A stretch of DNA of 11,218 bases, taken from contig CAMBXJ010000082.1 of the NCBI GenBank assembly GCA_945871455.1, positions 1-11,218 on the forward strand, written 5' to 3'. Source of the stretch: Asaia bogorensis. GTDB lineage: Bacteria > Pseudomonadota > Alphaproteobacteria > Acetobacterales > Acetobacteraceae. The first letter of the stretch is position 1; each line of letters starts with the position of its first letter. Made by a program: the position numbers and the translations under genes. Below the pieces are notes generated by a model. That model was not told where the DNA came from. It saw only the letters and a program-made list of their open reading frames with translations, and ran no database searches. Positions 7,963 through 11,218 of this stretch are shown here, piece by piece.

Positions 7963-7986
7963 GGATAGCGGGCGTGGCCCCTATCC
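7963..7986 (+). terminator. terminator-like hairpin after pgmG
   Basis: GGATAG at 7963-7968 pairs with CTATCC at 7981-7986. Inside, GGG at 7970-7972 pairs with CCC at 7978-7980 past a bulged C, leaving a five-base loop. The hairpin starts 14 bases after the pgmG stop, where a terminator is expected. No T-tract follows, so it could equally stabilise the 3' end of the mRNA. Confidence 0.45.
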
Positions 7987-8036
7987 GGATGCCTGATACC
8001 GACTGGCGGAAACAACGACCCATCGGCACAGCAACG

Positions 8037-8068
8037 CCGTCATGGCGGCCGCAGGGCCGCCATCCACG
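8037..8068 (+). repeat. REP-like palindromic unit A
   Basis: Starts CCGTCATG and ends CCATCCACG. ATGGCGGCC at 8042-8050 pairs perfectly with GGCCGCCAT at 8055-8063 around a GCAG loop. It matches the general form of the widespread proteobacterial intergenic palindromes that begin CCGTCAT and end ATCCACG. The second unit at 8096-8125 is in the opposite orientation. Confidence 0.6.
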
Positions 8069-8095
8069 TCTTCCGTAGTTGCAGCCTGGGAAAGG

Positions 8096-8125
8096 CGTGG
8101 ATGCTGGCCTGCGCCGGCATGACGG
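8096..8125 (-). repeat. REP-like palindromic unit B, inverted to unit A
   Basis: On the minus strand it reads CCGTCATGCCGGCGCAGG and ends ATCCACG, the same consensus as unit A. ATGCTGGC at 8101-8108 pairs with GCCGGCAT at 8113-8120, with one G-T wobble and a four-base loop. The 27 bases between the units are unique. Two inverted units form a BIME-like pair between the convergent pgmG and MFS genes. Confidence 0.6.
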
Positions 8126-8182
8126 GGAGGTGCTGACCGGAGGTCAATCTCTCCGCCGGCTGGTATCAGAGGCCAGGGTTCC

Positions 8183-8204
8183 GATCCATGCGCTGACGTG
8201 GATC
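8183..8204 (-). terminator. terminator-like hairpin after the MFS gene
   Basis: GATCCATG at 8183-8190 pairs with CGTGGATC at 8197-8204 (8 bp with one wobble, six-base loop). On the minus strand it begins about 30 bases after the MFS stop. It mirrors the hairpin behind pgmG. There is no T-run, so termination is a guess from position. Confidence 0.35.
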
Positions 8205-8234
8205 CCGTATGTCGCGATCGAAACAGCAGACGAC

Positions 8235-9476
8235 CTACGTCGCCGCCTCTGCCGATCGCCTGGGTTCGGGCACGGTGGCCCAGACCCAGATCAGGTTCAT
8301 CAGCAGGATCGCCGCCGTCACCGCGAACACCCAGTTGATCCCCACGGTCGCCGCCACGGCGCCGCCGGTCAGCGGCCCCAACGTGTTGCCCAGGAAATAC
8401 GCCGAGGCGATCACGCCATAGGTCATGCCGCGTTGCTCCGGGTTGGTCAGCCGCGCGACCAGCGCGTTCGCCGCCGGCAGCACCCCGCCCACAAATAGTC
8501 CCAATCCAAAGCGCTCGACCACGAAAGCCGCGTAACCAAGCGGCAAGGCTTGCGGCAAGGTGAACAGGGCCGCGCCCGCCAGGCAGATCAACAAGGTGCT
8601 GCGGTAGCCGATCGCGTCGCTCCGCTTGCCCAGGAAGGGCACCGCCAGCACCCCCGCCAGGCCGGTGACCGAAAATGCCAATCCACCCAAGGTCGCCAGA
8701 TCCGGTCGCGGCCCCAGCATGTCCTGCACATGCAAGGTGACCACCGGAAGCACGGCCTGGGTGGCAAACTGGCACATCAGGATGACCAGGATCAGCGCAG
8801 GCATTCCCTTCGTGACCCGGATCACCCCGATCGCCGCCCGCACCGAGGTCGCGCGCTTGGACTTCTCTGGTGGCGTAAAGTGCTCCCGCACCATCACCAG
8901 GGTGACCAGAAAGGCGCCGAACGACATCACCCCGCCGAAGAAGAACGGAAACCGATAGCTGCCGGTCAGGTCCGCCAGCCCGCCGCCAATCACCGGCCCG
9001 ACCAGGGAGCCGACCAATTGCCCCGTGCTCATCCAACCCATGGCGTAGCCCAGGCGATGTTCCGGCACCTGGGACGCGACCATGACGGTGGAGGCGGAAC
9101 TGAATCCCGCCACCGCCCCCATACCGGCCCTTAGGCCCAGCATCTGCCAGGGGCCCTGCGCGATGCCCATCAGAAACGTGAAGATTGCTATTCCGATCGT
9201 GGAACGCAGCACCATCAGCTTGCGCCCGTAACGGTCCGCCATGCCGCCCCAGATCGGGGCCGTGAACATGGCCACGAAGGAGGTTGCGGATGCCAGCACG
9301 CCCGCCCACATGTTCACGGCGGATTCCGATTGAACGCCGAGATCGGGCAGGAATAGCGGCATGATCGGCGCGACGATGCTGAAAGAGACGCTCATCACGA
9401 ACTGCACCGCCACCATGACCCACAGGCTGCGCTGCCACGACGATTGTGCGGGAGAAGGTTTCGGCGACTCGGTCAT
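8235..9476 (-). CDS. MFS efflux transporter, DHA1 family, MdtG-like
   Basis: A 12-span inner-membrane major facilitator, probably a proton-driven drug or metabolite exporter. The first half resembles E. coli MdtG: SAVNMWAGVL, then the MFS motif A GGMADRYGRK at residues 77-86, LRAGMGAVAGF, and the antiporter-type motif C GSLVGPVIGGGLAD at 156-169. The second half carries the repeat-related LGKRSDAIGYRS and LTGGAVAATVGINWVF. Length is 413 residues from the ATG at 9476, normal for the family. A TTG at 9533 would add 19 residues rich in Arg, Gly and Pro without an obvious ribosome site, and it sits next to the tandem repeat, so the ATG is preferred even though its own site (GGAA) is weak and close. 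No regulator gene is adjacent. Substrate is unknown, so no symbol is given. Confidence 0.88.
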   Translation of the reverse strand: MTESPKPSPAQSSWQRSLWVMVAVQFVMSVSFSIVAPIMPLFLPDLGVQSESAVNMWAGVLASATSFVAMFTAPIWGGMADRYGRKLMVLRSTIGIAIFTFLMGIAQGPWQMLGLRAGMGAVAGFSSASTVMVASQVPEHRLGYAMGWMSTGQLVGSLVGPVIGGGLADLTGSYRFPFFFGGVMSFGAFLVTLVMVREHFTPPEKSKRATSVRAAIGVIRVTKGMPALILVILMCQFATQAVLPVVTLHVQDMLGPRPDLATLGGLAFSVTGLAGVLAVPFLGKRSDAIGYRSTLLICLAGAALFTLPQALPLGYAAFVVERFGLGLFVGGVLPAANALVARLTNPEQRGMTYGVIASAYFLGNTLGPLTGGAVAATVGINWVFAVTAAILLMNLIWVWATVPEPRRSAEAAT

Positions 9477-9540
9477 GTTCCGGCCAGCATTCGGCCTTGC
9501 GTGCGGTCTGTCAAAGCGGCCAGACCGGCCCAACGCTCGT

Positions 9541-9634
9541 CAATCCCTGGCCAGTCCCTTTGGCAATCCCCTTTGGCAATCCCCTGGGCAATCCCCTGGG
9601 CAATCCCTTGGGCAATCCCTTGGGCAATCCCTGG
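9541..9634. repeat. 12-bp tandem repeat (minisatellite), about 7.5 copies
   Basis: Successive units begin at 9541, 9551, 9564, 9577, 9589, 9601, 9613 and 9625, with lengths 10, 13, 13, 12, 12, 12, 12 and 10. The core is CAATCCC(C/T)TGGG. The four central units form two identical pairs, while the left units have diverged. Across each junction the sequence GGGCAATCCC is a small imperfect palindrome. The array lies in the divergent spacer between the MFS gene and sspB, 64 bases upstream of the MFS start. It is too short-period for CRISPR. Function is unknown; slippage-generated copy-number variation is typical of such arrays. Confidence 0.85.
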
Positions 9635-9706
9635 AATTACAAACCCATGACTTTGCGGCAGTCGCGGCGCGCGCTATGGGTGGTTGATTATTGACGGGGA
9701 TGCTGG

Positions 9707-10234
9707 ATGGAAGACGACCGGGAGCAGCGGCCGGACAGCCTGTTGCCCTACGAAACCTGGACCGACACCGCTCTACGCCAGGTTGTGGCGCGGGCGATCG
9801 AACATGCCTCGCTGCAAGGTATGCCAGGTGGGCGCCATTTCTATCTGACGTTCCGCACGGACCATCCGGGTGTGATGATCCCGACGCGTCTGCGGGAGCA
9901 ATATCCCAGCGAGATGACCATCGTGCTCCAGCACCAGTTCTGGGACCTGAAGATGGTGCAGGAGCCGGACGCGATCAGTGTCGGGCTGTCGTTCGGGGGG
10001 GTGCCTTCCACTTTGATCGTGCCGTTGGACGCGCTGATCGGCTTTGCCGACCCGCATGTGCGCTTCGGGTTGCGGTTCAACCCGGTGATGCCGGTGGTGG
10101 CGGCGGCGGCCGTTACCGCTCTGGTCCCGGCCGCGGTGGAACAGCCCGCGCCAGCCGAGGACGAGAAGCCGGCCGAACCGCCCCAGGTCGTCAGCCTGGA
10201 CGCGTTTCGCCGCCGCACTCCGCCCCGCCCTTGA
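9707..10234 (+). CDS. sspB: SspB, ClpXP protease adaptor (alphaproteobacterial type)
   Basis: A cytosolic adaptor that binds ssrA-tagged or other substrates and delivers them to the ClpX unfoldase of ClpXP. Of 175 residues, 14-125 form the substrate-binding domain with clear family signatures: LRQVVARAIEHAS at 23-35, HFYLTFRTDHPGV at 44-56, IPTRLREQYPSEMTIVLQHQFWDL at 58-81, VGLSFGGVPSTLIVPLDAL at 92-110 and GFADPHVRFGLRF at 112-124. An Ala/Pro/Glu-rich linker (about 128-158) leads to a tail PQVVSLDAFRRR at 159-170, probably the ClpX-docking peptide, as in other SspB proteins that end in a flexible tether. ATG at 9707 has GGGGA ending six bases upstream. fumA follows after 61 bases on the same strand. 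Identification is firm; the docking role of the tail is inferred. Confidence 0.94.
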   Translation: MEDDREQRPDSLLPYETWTDTALRQVVARAIEHASLQGMPGGRHFYLTFRTDHPGVMIPTRLREQYPSEMTIVLQHQFWDLKMVQEPDAISVGLSFGGVPSTLIVPLDALIGFADPHVRFGLRFNPVMPVVAAAAVTALVPAAVEQPAPAEDEKPAEPPQVVSLDAFRRRTPPRP

Positions 10235-10282
10235 ACCGAATGGTACCTGAAACCGTCGGCCACCAGGTTGCGGGCCGATTTG

Positions 10283-10288
10283 AAGGAA
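10283..10288 (+). promoter_or_regulatory. ribosome binding site deciding the fumA start
   Basis: AAGGAA lies 7 bases before the ATG at 10296. A second in-frame ATG at 10290 is only one base away from it, too close for initiation, so 10296 is chosen. Confidence 0.6.
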
Positions 10289-10295
10289 CATGCTG

Positions 10296-11218
10296 ATGAA
10301 CGCTCCGGTCGTCCCCCCCGTGCAGCGCCCCAAGGGGTTTCTGTATTCGCCGATGTTTCCGCTGGGGCCGGACAACACGCCCTGGAAGAAGTTGGACATC
10401 CAGGGCGTTCGCACCGTCACCTGCGACGGACAGACGGTGCTGCGGATCGCGCCCGAAGCGCTGAGCGAACTGGCCGTCCGCGCCTTCCATGACGTGTCGC
10501 ACCTGCTGCGGCCGGGCCACCTGGCGCAGTTGCGCGCCATCCTGGATGACCCGGAAGCCAGCGGCAACGACCGGTTCGTGGCTCTGGATTTGCTGAAGAA
10601 CGCCAATATCGCGGCCGGCGGCGTGCTGCCCATGTGCCAGGACACCGGCACCGCCATCGTTATGGCCAAGAAGGGCCAGCGGGTCTGGACCGGTTTCAAC
10701 GACGAAGCCGCCCTGGCCGAGGGCATCCAGCGTACCTATGCCGAATGCAATCTGCGCTATTCCCAGATGGCGCCGCTGACCATGTATGACGAGGTCAATA
10801 CCGGCACCAATCTGCCGGCGCAATTCGACATCTACGCCACCCCCGGCGAGAACTACGAATTCCTGTTCATCGCCAAGGGCGGCGGCTCGGCCAATAAGAG
10901 CTACCTCTATCAAGAGACCAAGGCGCTGCTCAATCCGGCATCGCTACTGAAATTCGTCGGCGAGAAGATCAAGACGCTGGGCACCGCCGCCTGCCCGCCC
11001 TATCACCTGGCGATCGTGATCGGCGGCACCTCGGCCGAGATGACGCTCAAGACCGTCAAGCTCGCCAGCACCGGCTATCTCAATACCCTGCCGACCAAGG
11101 GCAATAAATTCGGCCAGGCCTTCCGCGACCTGGAGTTGGAAAAAGAGATTCACAAGCTGAGCCAGATGACCGGCATCGGCGCCCAATTCGGCGGCAAGTA
11201 TTTCTGCCACGATGTGCG
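10296..11218 (+). CDS. fumA: fumarate hydratase class I (3' end outside window)
   Basis: An iron-sulfur fumarase of the TCA cycle that reversibly hydrates fumarate to (S)-malate. The visible 307 residues are the N-terminal domain and the start of the C-terminal part; full class I single-chain enzymes have about 540. [10 protein letters not shown] at 113-122 supplies the first [4Fe-4S] ligand, C114. [20 protein letters not shown] at 229-248 supplies the second, C233; their 119-residue spacing equals that of C133 and C252 in the Leishmania enzyme. The third cysteine should lie just beyond the window. Other family blocks are [13 protein letters not shown] at 164-176, [12 protein letters not shown] at 193-204 and [15 protein letters not shown] at the right edge. 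It lies 61 bases after sspB, same strand; co-transcription is possible. Class I enzymes are sensitive to oxygen and superoxide. Confidence 0.95.
   Translation, partial: MNAPVVPPVQRPKGFLYSPMFPLGPDNTPWKKLDIQGVRTVTCDGQTVLRIAPEALSELAVRAFHDVSHLLRPGHLAQLRAILDDPEASGNDRFVALDLLKNANIAAGGVLPMCQDTGTAIVMAKKGQRVWTGFNDEAALAEGIQRTYAECNLRYSQMAPLTMYDEVNTGTNLPAQFDIYATPGENYEFLFIAKGGGSANKSYLYQETKALLNPASLLKFVGEKIKTLGTAACPPYHLAIVIGGTSAEMTLKTVKLASTGYLNTLPTKGNKFGQAFRDLELEKEIHKLSQMTGIGAQFGGKYFCHDV

Larger units (their letters stand above)
7993..8169. repeat. 177-bp stretch bounded by 18-bp inverted repeats
   Basis: Positions 7993-8010 (CTGATACC then GGCGGA) and 8152-8169 are inverted repeats matching at 15 of 18 positions; the three differences are transitions. 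They enclose the REP-like pair. The size and inverted ends resemble a small non-autonomous mobile element, but no target-site duplication is clear and no coding frame is credible inside. Confidence 0.4.

Noticed and set aside
6707..8029. 440-codon minus-strand reading frame
   Set aside because: It is antisense to pgmG, which has every catalytic motif. Long open antisense frames are common in GC-rich genes, and the predicted protein is low-complexity with no motif.
7981..9438. 485-codon minus-strand reading frame
   Set aside because: It overlaps the MFS gene in another frame on the same strand. The translation is Gly/Arg-rich without membrane spans, while the overlapping frame is a clear transporter.
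9477..9533. Extended N-terminus of the MFS transporter from a TTG
   Set aside because: The extra 19 residues (Arg/Gly/Pro-rich) do not resemble the family N-terminus, and the TTG lacks a convincing ribosome site.
9541..9634. CRISPR array
   Set aside because: The period is only 12 bases, with no unique spacers and no cas genes; it is a simple tandem repeat.
9444..9650. Repeat protein encoded by the tandem array (AIPW repeats)
   Set aside because: Because 12 is a multiple of 3, the array stays open and repetitive in several frames. The surrounding codons show no coding signal, and no ribosome site fits.
1..11218. Novel defence, toxin-antitoxin or biosynthetic system
   Set aside because: Every confident gene belongs to a known housekeeping or transport family, and none forms an unexplained cluster. 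The unusual material is limited to intergenic repeats.

Overview
The window looks like chromosomal DNA of a GC-rich alphaproteobacterium. The pointers are an SspB of the alphaproteobacterial type, a PgmG-type phosphoglucomutase/phosphomannomutase, a class I fumarase, and strong G/C preference at third codon positions in every real gene. Rhodospirillales/Acetobacteraceae is my best guess, from general impression only. There is no rRNA, tRNA, CRISPR array, integrase or transposase gene. The content is mostly housekeeping and transport, and I found no convincing undescribed multi-gene system. The least ordinary material lies between genes.

Layout, left to right. (1) A cytochrome b561-family membrane gene on the minus strand, cut by the left edge. 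(2) A 445-base divergent spacer holding a 163-bp, near-perfect hairpin element that looks like a MITE. (3) A KefB-like cation/proton antiporter with a C-terminal RCK domain, plus strand. (4) Converging on it, a long amidohydrolase of the N-acyl-D-amino-acid deacylase family, minus strand. (5) A 449-base divergent spacer with no confident gene. (6) A small membrane-anchored J-domain protein, plus strand, then galU and pgmG. (7) A 286-base convergent spacer packed with palindromes: two terminator-like hairpins, an inverted pair of REP-like units, and an outer inverted repeat. (8) An MdtG-like MFS efflux transporter, minus strand. (9) A 230-base divergent spacer with a 12-bp tandem repeat of about 7.5 copies. 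(10) sspB, then fumA cut by the right edge, both plus strand.

How the genes fit together. GalU (UDP-glucose synthesis) and PgmG (interconversion of hexose-6-P and hexose-1-P, which supplies glucose-1-P) are 16 bases apart and form a clear nucleotide-sugar pair for envelope or exopolysaccharide. The J-domain protein upstream may share their transcript. SspB (ClpXP adaptor) and FumA (TCA cycle) lie 61 bases apart in the same direction. The antiporter, the deacylase and the MFS pump appear to be independent units.

Limits: everything was read by eye. Terminators and repeat classes are structural guesses, and no homology search was possible.
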